Source: Pseudomonas cedrina subsp. cedrina
GTDB lineage: Bacteria; Pseudomonadota; Gammaproteobacteria; Pseudomonadales; Pseudomonadaceae
Direction: 5' to 3'
DNA: 64,000 nt
NCBI RefSeq assembly: GCF_001983175.1
Contig: NZ_MNPW01000008.1
Span: 124,001-188,000, forward strand
Position 1 is the first letter of the stretch. The number at the start of each line of letters is the position of its first letter. Shown here piece after piece: positions 40,941 through 48,704 of this stretch. The position numbers and the translations under genes were made by a program. The notes under the pieces are model-generated. The model was given only the letters and a program-made list of their open reading frames with translations, made no database searches and was not told where the DNA came from.

Positions 40941-41819
40941 ATGACACTCAGCACCCCCCTTTCCGGCGTCAACCATCCTTTCAAAGGCATTTTGCTGATT
41001 GTGCTGGCGACGTTTCTGTTCTCCAGCCATGACGCGTTGTCCAAATACCTGGCCGGGTTCTATCCGATTGTGATGGTGGTGTGGGCACGTTACCTGGTGC
41101 ATACCCTGTTGATGGCGGGCATTTTCCTGCCGCAATCAGGCCTGCGCGTACTGCGCAGCAAACGGCCTGGCATGCAGGTGGTGCGGGCGCTGTGCCTGTT
41201 GGGCACCAGCCTGTTTTTCACGGCGGCGCTGCATTACATCCCGTTGGCCGAGGCCACGGCGGTGAACTTCCTCGCGCCGATCCTGGTGACAGCGCTTTCT
41301 GTGCCGCTGCTCGGCGAGCACGTGACGCGTGGCCAATGGCTGGCGGTGATCTGCGGGTTTGTCGGCGTGGTGATCATCATCCACCCCGGCGGCGAATTGT
41401 TTACCCCGGCGGTGCTGCTGCCGCTGTGTTCAGCGACGTTTTTCTGCTTCTACCAATTGCTCACGCGCATCCTGAGCAAATTCGACACGCCGACCACCAG
41501 CAATTTCTTCGCCGGGCTGTGCAATACCCTGGTGATGAGTGCGATGGTGCCGTTCTTCTGGCAGGTGCCGACCCTGTGGCACGGCGTGTTGATGCTGGCG
41601 CTGGGCACGTGCGGGATGACCGCGCACCTGATGCTGACCCAGGCGTTCCGCTTCGCGGCGCCGGCGTTGCTGGCGCCGTTCGGCTACTGCCAGATCGTGT
41701 TCGCGGGCTTGCTGGGCTGGCTGGTGTTCAGTCATACCCCCGACATGACCACCGTGGTCGGCATCGGGGTGATCTGCATGAGCGGGTTGGCCGCTGCCTG
41801 GCAGCAGCGGCGCAGGTAG
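40941..41819 (+). CDS. EamA/DMT-family transporter
   Basis: A 292-residue inner-membrane carrier with ten helices in two EamA halves. The first begins FKGILLIVLATFLFSSHDALSKYLAGFYPIVMVVWARYLVHTLLM and the second PLCSATFFCFYQLLTRILSKFD. The D-x-L-S-K-Y and RYLVH residues are typical of the RhaT/EamA-like group that includes S-adenosylmethionine and metabolite carriers. The substrate is unknown. It is convergent with the MFS transporter, with only 1 bp between stop codons, and divergent from the lipoprotein gene. Confidence 0.88.
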   Translation: MTLSTPLSGVNHPFKGILLIVLATFLFSSHDALSKYLAGFYPIVMVVWARYLVHTLLMAGIFLPQSGLRVLRSKRPGMQVVRALCLLGTSLFFTAALHYIPLAEATAVNFLAPILVTALSVPLLGEHVTRGQWLAVICGFVGVVIIIHPGGELFTPAVLLPLCSATFFCFYQLLTRILSKFDTPTTSNFFAGLCNTLVMSAMVPFFWQVPTLWHGVLMLALGTCGMTAHLMLTQAFRFAAPALLAPFGYCQIVFAGLLGWLVFSHTPDMTTVVGIGVICMSGLAAAWQQRRR

Positions 41820-41820
41820 A

Positions 41821-43155
41821 TCAGGCGTCTACGGCGGGAATCTTGCGCGGCGCCATGAAGTACATCCAGGTCAGCGCAATGAAGTACATCGCGGGGATCA
41901 GGGTGAACAACACGGTGTAGTTGTTGTGGGTCACCGTCAGGATGTGACCGACGATCTGGGTCATGAACATGCCGCCGATGGCCGCGCACATGCCGCCGAA
42001 ACCAAACACCGTGCTCATCATGTGCTTGGGCGTGTAGTCCATCACCAGGCTCCAGATGTTGGCGGTCCAGGCCTGGTGCGCGCCAATCGCCAGAGAGATG
42101 GCAAACACCGCGACCCACAGCTGGCTGGAGCCGGCGGCCATGATCACGCCGACGATGCAGCAGGCAAACAGCAGCATCGACAGCAGCCGCGCCTTGATTG
42201 AGTTCATCCCGCGACCGATCAGGAACGAGGACAGAATCCCGCCCCCCACGCTGCCGAAGTCCGCGGTCAGGTAGATGATGATCAGCGGGATACCCATCTG
42301 GGTCACGTTGATGCCCAGGTTGTATTGCTGGTTCAGGAACGGCGGCAGCCAATACAGGTAGAACCAGAACACCGGTGCGGTCAGCGCGTAGGCGATGGCG
42401 AACGCCCAGGTGCCGCGCATGCGCAGGATGCGGCTGAACGGTACGCCAGGTTGTTCCGGCTCGACCTGCTGTTGCACGTAGTCCAATTCGGATTGTTTAA
42501 CCGTCGGATGCTCTTCGGGGTTGTAGTACTTCAACCCCCAGAACACCAGCCAGATCGCGCCGAGCGATGCCATGCACAGGAACGCCGCTTGCCAGCCCCA
42601 CACGTGCAGGATCAAGGGCAACAGCATCGGCGTCATCATTGCGCCGACGTTGGTGCCGGCATTGAAGATACCGGTGGCCACCGCACGTTCACCCGCCGGG
42701 AACCACAGACGTGTGGTTTTGACGCACGCCGGGTAGTTGGCCGCTTCGGTCAGCCCGAGGATGAAACGACACACCATAAAGCCCACCGCCGACGTGGCCA
42801 GGCCGTGGGCGCCGGTCGCCAGGCTCCACAGCAATACGGCGCAGAAGAACACGCGTTTCACGCCCACCCGGTCGATCAAGCGGCCTTGCAGCACAAAACC
42901 GATGGCGTAGCCGACCTGGAACCAGAAGTTGATGTTGGCGTAGTCCATCGCCGTCCAGCTCATTTCCTTGGCCAGGATCGGTTGCATCACGCCCAGTGCG
43001 GCGCGGTCGATGTAGTTCAGGGTGGTGGCGAAAAACACCAGGGCCAGCATGCCCCAGCGCGTTTTACCCACGGCCAGGGCGCCGCGGATCTTGTCGCCGA
43101 TGCCGGCGTGCGGGTTGCCTGGGCGATCGGCCAGGACGGAGTTTTGCAGAGGCAT
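41821..43155 (-). CDS. MFS anion:cation symporter, likely quinate/shikimate or aromatic-acid uptake
   Basis: A 444-residue twelve-helix transporter of the ACS/SLC17-like MFS family. Signature segments are FFATTLNYIDRAALGVMQPILAKEM (helix 1), the loop motif RLIDRVGVKRVFF, FILGLTEAANYPACVKTTRLWFPAGERAVATGIFNAGTNVGAM and VMDYTPKHMMSTVFGFGGMC. The family carries hexuronates, galactonate, phthalate and similar organic acids. Its divergent promoter shared with quiC makes quinate, shikimate or dehydroshikimate the best guess. ATG 43155 is the start nearest to helix 1; 42 extra upstream codons are possible but lie over the regulatory boxes. Confidence 0.87.
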   Translation of the reverse strand: MPLQNSVLADRPGNPHAGIGDKIRGALAVGKTRWGMLALVFFATTLNYIDRAALGVMQPILAKEMSWTAMDYANINFWFQVGYAIGFVLQGRLIDRVGVKRVFFCAVLLWSLATGAHGLATSAVGFMVCRFILGLTEAANYPACVKTTRLWFPAGERAVATGIFNAGTNVGAMMTPMLLPLILHVWGWQAAFLCMASLGAIWLVFWGLKYYNPEEHPTVKQSELDYVQQQVEPEQPGVPFSRILRMRGTWAFAIAYALTAPVFWFYLYWLPPFLNQQYNLGINVTQMGIPLIIIYLTADFGSVGGGILSSFLIGRGMNSIKARLLSMLLFACCIVGVIMAAGSSQLWVAVFAISLAIGAHQAWTANIWSLVMDYTPKHMMSTVFGFGGMCAAIGGMFMTQIVGHILTVTHNNYTVLFTLIPAMYFIALTWMYFMAPRKIPAVDA

Positions 43156-43263
43156 GAGGTCGTACCCGTTTTTTGAAATTTTTATGGTGTGTTTTGGGTC
43201 TTCTTTGCGTGATCGATGGTGCGCAGTGGCTAAAAAATCGTCAATTCGCCAAACCGGCATAGT

Positions 43264-43278
43264 GTTCGATAATCGCAC
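43264..43278 (+). promoter_or_regulatory. PcaR-like box upstream of quiC
   Basis: GTTCGATAATCGCAC, identical to the 15-bp PcaR operator of the P. putida pcaI promoter as I remember it. It lies 89 bp before quiC and 109 bp before the divergent MFS gene. Confidence 0.7.
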
Positions 43279-43281
43279 CAA

Positions 43282-43304
43282 AAACTAACCGGTTCGTACA
43301 TTTT
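43282..43304 (+). promoter_or_regulatory. Second shared motif, copy 1 (TAACC-N5-GTACATTTT)
   Basis: 23-bp block beginning AAACTAACC and ending GTACATTTT, containing the palindrome ACTAACCGGTTCGT. It agrees at 17 of 23 positions with the block upstream of aroQ, in the same orientation to the enzyme gene and to the PcaR-like box. Candidate site for the locus TetR protein. Confidence 0.6.
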
Positions 43305-43367
43305 AATTGCTGCGTGTAGGCTGGGGGCGAATAATTTGCCGCAAACAACAATTGCCGGGAGTCGCCC

Positions 43368-45269
43368 ATGCAACGTTCCATTGCCACCGTTTCCTTGAGC
43401 GGCACCCTGCCGGAAAAGCTCGAAGCCATTGCCGCCGCCGGGTTCGACGGGGTTGAAATATTCGAGAACGACTTGTTGTATTACGACGGCAGCCCGCGCG
43501 AAGTTAAGCAGATGTGCGCCGACCTGGGCGTTGCCATCACGTTGTTCCAGCCGTTTCGCGACTTCGAAGGCTGCCGCCGCGACCGCCTGGCGCGCAACCT
43601 TGAGCGCGCCGAGCGCAAATTCGATCTGATGCAGGAACTGGGCACCGATCTGGTGCTGGTGTGCAGCAATGCGTCGGCCGATTGCGTGGGCGACGAGTCT
43701 GTTTTGCTCAATGATCTCAGTCTGCTCGCCGAGCACGCCGGCCGCCGTGGCCTGCGCATTGGCTACGAAGCCTTGGCCTGGGGCAAGCATGTGAATACCT
43801 GGCAACAGGTGTGGAACCTGGTGCGCCAAGTCGATCATCCGGCCCTTGGCGTGCTGTTGGACAGCTTTCATACCTTGTCCCTCAAGGGCGACCCGAACGC
43901 CATTGCGCAGATCCCCGGCGACAAGATCTTTTTTGTGCAGATGGCCGATGCACCGATCCTGGCCATGGACGTATTGGAGTGGAGCCGGCATTTTCGTTGC
44001 TTCCCTGGCCAGGGCGAATTCGATCTGGCGGGGTTCCTCGCGCCGATCATCAAGAGCGGTTACACCGGGCCACTGTCCCTGGAAATTTTCAACGATGGTT
44101 TTCGCGCCGCGCCCACCCGGGCGAATGCGGCGGATGGCTTGCGCTCCCTGTTGTACTTGGAAGAGAAGACCCGCGAGCGCTTGAAACAGGAGGCCCCCGC
44201 GCAACCGGTGGAGATTCTGTTTGATACCCCAGCCGCCAGCGAGTACGACGGCATCGAATTTTTGGAGTTCGCGGTGGATGAAAGCCTCGGCGCCAAACTC
44301 ACGCACTGGCTGGAGCGCCTGGGCTTCGTCAAGGCCGGGCAGCATCGCTCCAAGAGCGTGAGCCTGCTGCGCCAGGGCGATATCAACCTGATCCTCAACT
44401 GCGAGCCCTATTCCTTCGCGCACAACTTCTTCGAAGCCCACGGGCCGTCGTTGTGCGCCACTGCGATGCGGGTCAAGGACAGCGCCAAGGCCCTGGAGCG
44501 GGCGGTGGCTTACAAGGGTCAGCCCTATCGCGGCCTGGTCGGGCCCAATGAGCTGGAGCTGGCGGCGGTGCGCGCGCCGGACGGCAGCCTGATCTACCTG
44601 GTGGACCCGAGCGAAGGCAGCCTGTACGACACGGATTTCAATCTGCAACCGCCATCGTCATCCAGCGGTGGCTTGCTGCGCATCGACCACATGGCCATGG
44701 CGCTGCCGGCCGACAGCCTTGACAGTTGGGTGCTGTTCTACAAGAGCCTGCTGGACTTCGAAGCCGACGATGAAGTGGTGTTGCCCGACCCTTATGGCTT
44801 GGTCAAAAGCCGCGCATTGCGCAGCCGTTGCAGCTCGATTCGCCTGCCGCTGAATATCTCCGAGAACCGCAACACGGCCATTTCCCACGCATTGTCGAGC
44901 TATCGCGGCTCGGGCGTGCACCACATTGCGTTCGACTGCGCCGATATTTTCGCCGAGGTGCGCCGCGCCAAAGAAGCCGGGGTGCCGCTGCTGGATATCC
45001 CGCTCAACTATTACGACGACCTGGCGGCACGCTTCGATTTTGACGAGGAGTTCCTCAGCGAGCTGGCCTATTACAACGTGCTGTACGACCGCGACGCGCA
45101 GGGCGGCGAGTTGTTTCATGTGTACACCGAACCCTTTGAGGGGCGGTTTTTCTTCGAGATCATCCAGCGCAAGAACGGCTATGCCGGCTATGGCGCGGCC
45201 AACGTGGCGGTGCGCCTGGCGGCGATGGCCAAATCGCGCAGCGGTGCGGTGCGCCAGGCACGTTTATAA
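43368..45269 (+). CDS. quiC: 3-Dehydroshikimate dehydratase fused to HPPD-like domain
   Basis: A 633-residue two-domain enzyme converting 3-dehydroshikimate to protocatechuate in quinate/shikimate catabolism. The N-terminal TIM barrel of the xylose-isomerase/AP-endonuclease-2 type (1-275) has metal ligands E134 (IGYEALAWG), D165 (LLDSFHTLS), Q191 (FVQMADAP) and E239 (LSLEIFND). The C-terminal part (about 290-625) is an HPPD-like vicinal-oxygen-chelate domain (IEFLEFAVDE, LLRIDHMAMAL, HHIAFDCADIFAEV, FFEIIQRKNGYAGYGAANV). This fused form is the QuiC1 type of Pseudomonas. Start ATG 43368 with GGGAG site. A TetR gene follows 77 bp on. Confidence 0.93.
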   Translation: MQRSIATVSLSGTLPEKLEAIAAAGFDGVEIFENDLLYYDGSPREVKQMCADLGVAITLFQPFRDFEGCRRDRLARNLERAERKFDLMQELGTDLVLVCSNASADCVGDESVLLNDLSLLAEHAGRRGLRIGYEALAWGKHVNTWQQVWNLVRQVDHPALGVLLDSFHTLSLKGDPNAIAQIPGDKIFFVQMADAPILAMDVLEWSRHFRCFPGQGEFDLAGFLAPIIKSGYTGPLSLEIFNDGFRAAPTRANAADGLRSLLYLEEKTRERLKQEAPAQPVEILFDTPAASEYDGIEFLEFAVDESLGAKLTHWLERLGFVKAGQHRSKSVSLLRQGDINLILNCEPYSFAHNFFEAHGPSLCATAMRVKDSAKALERAVAYKGQPYRGLVGPNELELAAVRAPDGSLIYLVDPSEGSLYDTDFNLQPPSSSSGGLLRIDHMAMALPADSLDSWVLFYKSLLDFEADDEVVLPDPYGLVKSRALRSRCSSIRLPLNISENRNTAISHALSSYRGSGVHHIAFDCADIFAEVRRAKEAGVPLLDIPLNYYDDLAARFDFDEEFLSELAYYNVLYDRDAQGGELFHVYTEPFEGRFFFEIIQRKNGYAGYGAANVAVRLAAMAKSRSGAVRQARL

Positions 45270-45346
45270 CGGCGGGCGAGGTGCTTCCTTTCGTTGCGCA
45301 TCGCGGCCCATAATCATTGCCTGCATACACTGGCCGTGAGCGCACC

Positions 45347-45988
45347 ATGACCTCCGAGGCACCCCGCAAGAGTCGTAAGAACAATCCGGAAAAGACCCGC
45401 GAGAACATACTCCAGGAAGCCATTGTCGAGTTTGTCCAACAGGGCCTTTCCGGCGCTCGTGTGGACGCAATCGCCGAGCGCATCCACACCTCCAAGCGCA
45501 TGATCTACTACTACTTCGGCAGCAAGGAGCAGTTGTACGTCGAGGTGCTCGAGAAGCTCTACGGCGATATCCGCAACACCGAGACCCGCATGAACCTCAC
45601 CGCCCTGGAACCGCGCGAAGCGATCCGTCGGCTGGTGGAGTTCACTTTTGATCACCACGACCAGAACGTGGATTTCGTGCGCATCGTCAGCATCGAAAAT
45701 ATCCACAATGCCGAATTCGTGAAGCGCTCGGATGCGATCAAGGCGATGAACAGCAACATCCTCGAAGCGTTGGGCGCAACGTTGCGTCGTGGGGCGCAGA
45801 TGGGGGCATTCAGAGAGGGGCTGGAGCCGCTGGACGTGCACCTGCTGATCAACTCATTCAGCTTTTACCGCGTGTCCAACCGCCATACGTTCAGTGAGAT
45901 CTTTCAGATCGAGCTGTCGGATGAGGCGGTCAAGCAGCGGCATCGGGACATGATTTGCGAGTCGGTGTTGCGCTACTTGCAGGCCTGA
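45347..45988 (+). CDS. TetR/AcrR family regulator of the quinate/shikimate locus
   Basis: A 213-residue repressor. The N-terminal TetR helix-turn-helix (about 12-62) has ENILQEAIVEFVQQGLSGARVDAIAERIHTSKRMIYYYFGSKEQLYVEVLEK and a TetR_C-like ligand domain follows. Lying directly after quiC and ahead of aroE/aroQ, it is the natural local regulator, with a shikimate- or protocatechuate-like effector (inference). ATG 45347 was chosen; a TTG ten codons upstream would also be in frame. Candidate operators are the shared motifs at 43282-43304 and 47462-47484. A REPIN follows. Confidence 0.9.
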   Translation: MTSEAPRKSRKNNPEKTRENILQEAIVEFVQQGLSGARVDAIAERIHTSKRMIYYYFGSKEQLYVEVLEKLYGDIRNTETRMNLTALEPREAIRRLVEFTFDHHDQNVDFVRIVSIENIHNAEFVKRSDAIKAMNSNILEALGATLRRGAQMGAFREGLEPLDVHLLINSFSFYRVSNRHTFSEIFQIELSDEAVKQRHRDMICESVLRYLQA

Positions 45989-46022
45989 GTACACGCAACG
46001 CTCCAGGCTGGAATGCAACCCA

Positions 46023-46111
46023 TGTGGGAGCCGGGCTTGCCCGCGATAGCAGTGTGTCAGAGCTACACCTTCGCCTGGCAAACCGCTATCGCAGGCAAGC
46101 CAGCTCCCACA
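46023..46111. repeat. REPIN, hybrid arms
   Basis: The left arm is the GGGCTTGCCCGCGATAGC sub-type (TGTGGGAGCCGGGCTTGCCC) and the right arm the standard AAGCCAGCTCCCACA type. It lies between the convergent TetR and aroE-like genes. Confidence 0.93.
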
Positions 46112-46130
46112 GGTAATCCGGTTTCGGCAG

Positions 46131-46979
46131 TCAGGTATTCAGGCTCTGGAAGTGCGCCAGCATGCGTTGCGCATCCGCCGCTTGCCCGCTGAACAACTCG
46201 AACGCCTTCACCGCCTGAAACACCGCCATGTTGCCGCCATCCAGGGTGCGGCAACCCAGGGCGCGGGCGTCGCGCAGCAGTTCGGTTTCCAAAGGGAAAT
46301 AAACGATTTCCGCCACCCAGAGCTCTGCCCGCAACAGGGCCGCTGGAACCGGCGTTCCAGGCAGCTTGGCCATGCCCATCGGCGTGGTATTCACCACACC
46401 ATCGGCCTCGGCCATCGCGTTTTCCAAGTGGCCGCCCACCTGGGCGCGACCGGTGCCGAAATGCTGCGCAAGGTTATCGACAAGGTCGCGGGCGCGTGTG
46501 ACGTCCACATCGAAAATACTCAAGTGCTCCACGCCTTCTGCCAGCAACGCATGCGCCACCGCCGCGCCAGCCCCGCCGGCGCCCATCTGCACTACACGCC
46601 GGCGGGGCACATCATTCAAATTGCGTCGAAACCCTTCGGCGAACCCCAGGCAGTCGGTATTGTGGCCGATGCGTTTGCCGTCCTTGAACACCACGGTGTT
46701 GACCGCGCCAATGCCGCGGGCCTCGTCGGACAAGTCATCGAGCAGCGGCAAAATGGCCTGTTTGCACGGGTAAGTGATGTTCAGCCCCGTGAACCGCATC
46801 AACTCGGCGGCGTCCAGCAGGTCGGGCAGGGCGTTGATGTCCAGGTGCAGTGGCTCAAGGTCGATCAAGCGATACAGGTAGCGCAGGCCTTGGGCGTCAC
46901 CTTCCTGTTCATGCAGGGCGGGCGTGCGGGAGGCCTGGATGCCGGCGCCGATCAGGCCGGCGAGGATGCGCGGTTTCAT
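46131..46979 (-). CDS. aroE: Shikimate (quinate) 5-dehydrogenase, AroE family
   Basis: A 282-residue NAD(P)-dependent dehydrogenase. The substrate end starts LIGAGIQASRTPALHEQEG; SRTP replaces the SxSP of biosynthetic AroE, as in catabolic quinate/shikimate dehydrogenases. The catalytic pair is K in NITYPCKQ (about residue 73) and D in GHNTDCLGFAEG (about 109). The nucleotide-binding loop is QMGAGGAGAAVAHAL followed by FDVD, whose acidic end of strand 2 points to NAD rather than NADP. With quiC and aroQ, a catabolic role (quinate or shikimate oxidation) is more likely than biosynthesis. It overlaps aroQ by 4 bp. Confidence 0.9.
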   Translation of the reverse strand: MKPRILAGLIGAGIQASRTPALHEQEGDAQGLRYLYRLIDLEPLHLDINALPDLLDAAELMRFTGLNITYPCKQAILPLLDDLSDEARGIGAVNTVVFKDGKRIGHNTDCLGFAEGFRRNLNDVPRRRVVQMGAGGAGAAVAHALLAEGVEHLSIFDVDVTRARDLVDNLAQHFGTGRAQVGGHLENAMAEADGVVNTTPMGMAKLPGTPVPAALLRAELWVAEIVYFPLETELLRDARALGCRTLDGGNMAVFQAVKAFELFSGQAADAQRMLAHFQSLNT

Positions 46980-47425
46980 TGTGCCGGCCCTCTGAACAGA
47001 TGGCTGAAATGTTCCAGGGCCAAGTGGTAGCCCTGGCTGCCGAACCCGGCCAATACCGCCTTGGCGATGGGCGAGACGAACGAGTGATGACGAAACGCTT
47101 CCCGGGCATGCACGTTGGACAGATGCACCTCGATCACCGGCACTTCACTGGCGACCAGTGCGTCACGAATCGCCACCGAGGTGTGGGTCCAGGCCGCCGG
47201 GTTGATCACGATGCCGGCGCAACGCGCGCGGGCACCGTGGATCCAGTCAAGCAATTCGCCTTCGTGGTTGGTCTGGCGGAATTCGATTTTCAGCCCCAGT
47301 TGTTCGGCGCTGCGACCACACAGGGCGGCGACCTCGGCCAGGGTTTCATGGCCGTAAGTAGCGGGCTCACGGGTACCGAGCAGGTTCAGGTTGGGGCCGT
47401 TGAGCACCAGCACGAGGGGCGGCAT
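46976..47425 (-). CDS. aroQ: Type II 3-dehydroquinate dehydratase
   Basis: A 149-residue dodecameric type II dehydroquinase interconverting 3-dehydroquinate and 3-dehydroshikimate. It shows VLNGPNLNLLGTREPATYG (with the catalytic Y and R of the mobile lid), EFRQTNHEGELLDWIHGA, IVINPAAWTHTSVAIRDAL, VPVIEVHLSNVHAREAFRHHSFVSPIAKAVLAGFGSQGY. In this cluster it converts dehydroquinate from quinate to dehydroshikimate for QuiC. It is the first gene of an aroQ-aroE operon; the ATGA overlap suggests coupling. The biosynthetic copy is presumably elsewhere next to accB. Confidence 0.95.
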   Translation of the reverse strand: MPPLVLVLNGPNLNLLGTREPATYGHETLAEVAALCGRSAEQLGLKIEFRQTNHEGELLDWIHGARARCAGIVINPAAWTHTSVAIRDALVASEVPVIEVHLSNVHAREAFRHHSFVSPIAKAVLAGFGSQGYHLALEHFSHLFRGPAQ

Positions 47426-47461
47426 AAGGGGTTCTCCACAGTTCTTGTCAGTTGTGTGGAC

Positions 47462-47484
47462 AAAATGTACTGGTTGGTTACTTT
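47462..47484 (-). promoter_or_regulatory. Second shared motif, copy 2, upstream of aroQ
   Basis: On the minus strand it begins AAAGTAACC and ends GTACATTTT, 37 bp before the aroQ start. 17 of 23 positions match the block at 43282-43304 before quiC, at the same side of a PcaR-like box. Confidence 0.6.
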
Positions 47485-47507
47485 GGTCAATTGGCGTGGG
47501 CGGATAT

Positions 47508-47522
47508 GTTCGATTATCGAAC
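47508..47522 (-). promoter_or_regulatory. PcaR-like palindrome upstream of aroQ
   Basis: GTTCGATAATCGAAC on the minus strand, a full palindrome differing at one position from the quiC box read in the same direction. The gap to the second motif is 23 bp, against 3 bp before quiC. Confidence 0.65.
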
Positions 47523-47754
47523 CTTTAATTATCGCCCGAAGAAGCCAAGGTATTACGGGGGATTGCTGGGCGGGCAGGGATTGACGAGCGTTGGCCGCGT
47601 ATTTCCAACCATTGGCATGAGTGGTTACAACCCCACGTTCGCCGGTTTTTTAGTCGTTACTAGTCTGTGAAGCAGCTTCGGAAAAAGGAGCCGGTTGTCG
47701 GGTGGCACGGAAAAATTGTTACCTGACGGAAAATAACCTAACGGATGGGTTAGT

Positions 47755-48183
47755 ATGAGAGTAGGTGCTTACAAAGGATATGTAATTTCAGTGTTTCTCA
47801 GGGACGAGCATTGCCCACCCCATGTGCATGTCAGGGGGCCGGAATGGGATGCGCGTTTTCGTTTCAGTTTCCTGGATGGGGAAGTGGAGTTGCGGGATGT
47901 AAACCCTGAACGCAGCCGGCCACCTCAAGCGGTCCTGAAGGACATACGCGAGGCAATAATGCAGCGACACTATCTGGCGCGGGCACGCAGGATCTGGTGG
48001 GAAAAGCTGCAAACGGTTTGCCTGGAGAATCATTCCTGGGATTGGGACGCTGGTGAATTGGTTCCAGGGCTGGTCATTCGACGTGGTGTCTATGTCATTG
48101 CAAACGCCCGGCACGACGTAGTAGAGCAACGGACAATTTTGAATCTGGTAAGAGCGCCTGATAACGTGGGAATTAATTTATGA
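47755..48183 (+). CDS. DUF4160 protein, toxin-like partner
   Basis: A 142-residue protein with the DUF4160 core in residues 1-75: YKGYVISVFLRDEHCPPHVHVRGPEWDARFRFSFLDGEVELRDVN, with the family signature PPHVHV. A helical segment KDIREAIMQRHYLARARRIWWEKL follows. The C-terminal 40 residues are unusual and may be lineage-specific. DUF4160 genes are often paired with DUF2442 genes and have been proposed as toxin-antitoxin-like modules; no activity is established as far as I know. The stop overlaps the DUF2442 start (ATGA). The ATG is preceded by GGATGGG inside a small inverted repeat. Confidence 0.85.
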   Translation: MRVGAYKGYVISVFLRDEHCPPHVHVRGPEWDARFRFSFLDGEVELRDVNPERSRPPQAVLKDIREAIMQRHYLARARRIWWEKLQTVCLENHSWDWDAGELVPGLVIRRGVYVIANARHDVVEQRTILNLVRAPDNVGINL

Positions 48184-48644
48184 AAATCGTAAAAGCCAAA
48201 GTCATACCCTATGTCCCCCTCACCGACGCTGATGTCGAAAAGGCAATAGCCCGCGGACGCAAGCTCAAGCGTCTGTATGCCAACGCCAGCAACGTGCGCT
48301 ATCAAGACGACTGCATCTCCATTGGCTTCAGCGACGGCAGCCGTGTCATGTTGCCGGTGGCCGGCCTGCCGGAGTTCGAGGGGTTTTCCGCGCAGGACTT
48401 CCAGCAGCTGGAAGTGGGTTTCGGCGGCAAGGCGCTTTGCTGCGAGGCCAAGGATCTGGACGTTTCGATCACGGGCCTGATCGCTACAAGCCAGCCGCTG
48501 ATGGACCTCGCGACAAGCCTGGTGGCCTCCCGCAATGGTCGCAAACGCAGCGCCGCCAAATCGGCGGCCGCCCGGGCCAATGGCAAGAAGGGTGGCCGGC
48601 CCCGCAAGGAAGTCGTGGAGCCCGGCGATTCAACGGATGTATGA
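48180..48644 (+). CDS. DUF2442 protein with basic C-terminal tail, antitoxin-like
   Basis: A 154-residue protein with a DUF2442 domain (about residues 30-105): LKRLYANASNVRYQDDCISIGFSDGSRVMLPVAGLPEFEGFSAQDFQQLEV. The tail is basic and alanine-rich (about 115-150, RNGRKRSAAKSAAARANGKKGGRPRKE) and contains GRPRK, an AT-hook-like core. This DNA-binding-type tail could make it an autorepressor of the operon, as antitoxins often are (inference). Translation is coupled to DUF4160 by a 4-bp overlap. A collapsed REP scar follows 9 bp after its stop. Confidence 0.85.
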   Translation: MKIVKAKVIPYVPLTDADVEKAIARGRKLKRLYANASNVRYQDDCISIGFSDGSRVMLPVAGLPEFEGFSAQDFQQLEVGFGGKALCCEAKDLDVSITGLIATSQPLMDLATSLVASRNGRKRSAAKSAAARANGKKGGRPRKEVVEPGDSTDV

Positions 48645-48652
48645 AATTCCAG

Positions 48653-48680
48653 TATGGGAGCAGGCAAGCCAGCTCCAACA
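48653..48680. repeat. Collapsed REPIN scar
   Basis: TATGGGAG is directly joined to CAGGCAAGCCAGCTCCAACA. This is the extreme left end of a REPIN fused to the right arm, with the whole inner part missing. Confidence 0.8.
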
Positions 48681-48704
48681 AGGGATTGGTGGTGTCGGGC
48701 CGGC

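Larger units (their letters stand above)
47426..47754. other. 329-bp divergent intergenic region
   Basis: Its left half holds the aroQ promoter with the two boxes listed separately. The right half (47523-47754) shows no coding signal that I trust. A 5-bp inverted repeat CTAAC-GGATGG-GTTAG at 47738-47753 surrounds the ribosome site of the DUF4160 gene. Confidence 0.6.

Noticed and set aside
47452..47670. 72-codon open frame on the plus strand before the DUF4160 gene
   Set aside because: It overlaps the two regulatory boxes of aroQ and has no ribosome site or recognisable protein features.
47755..48644. Idea that the AT-hook-like tail shows an H-NS-like xenogeneic silencer
   Set aside because: The domain is DUF2442 and the pair is with DUF4160. 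One GRPRK core is not enough for such a claim.
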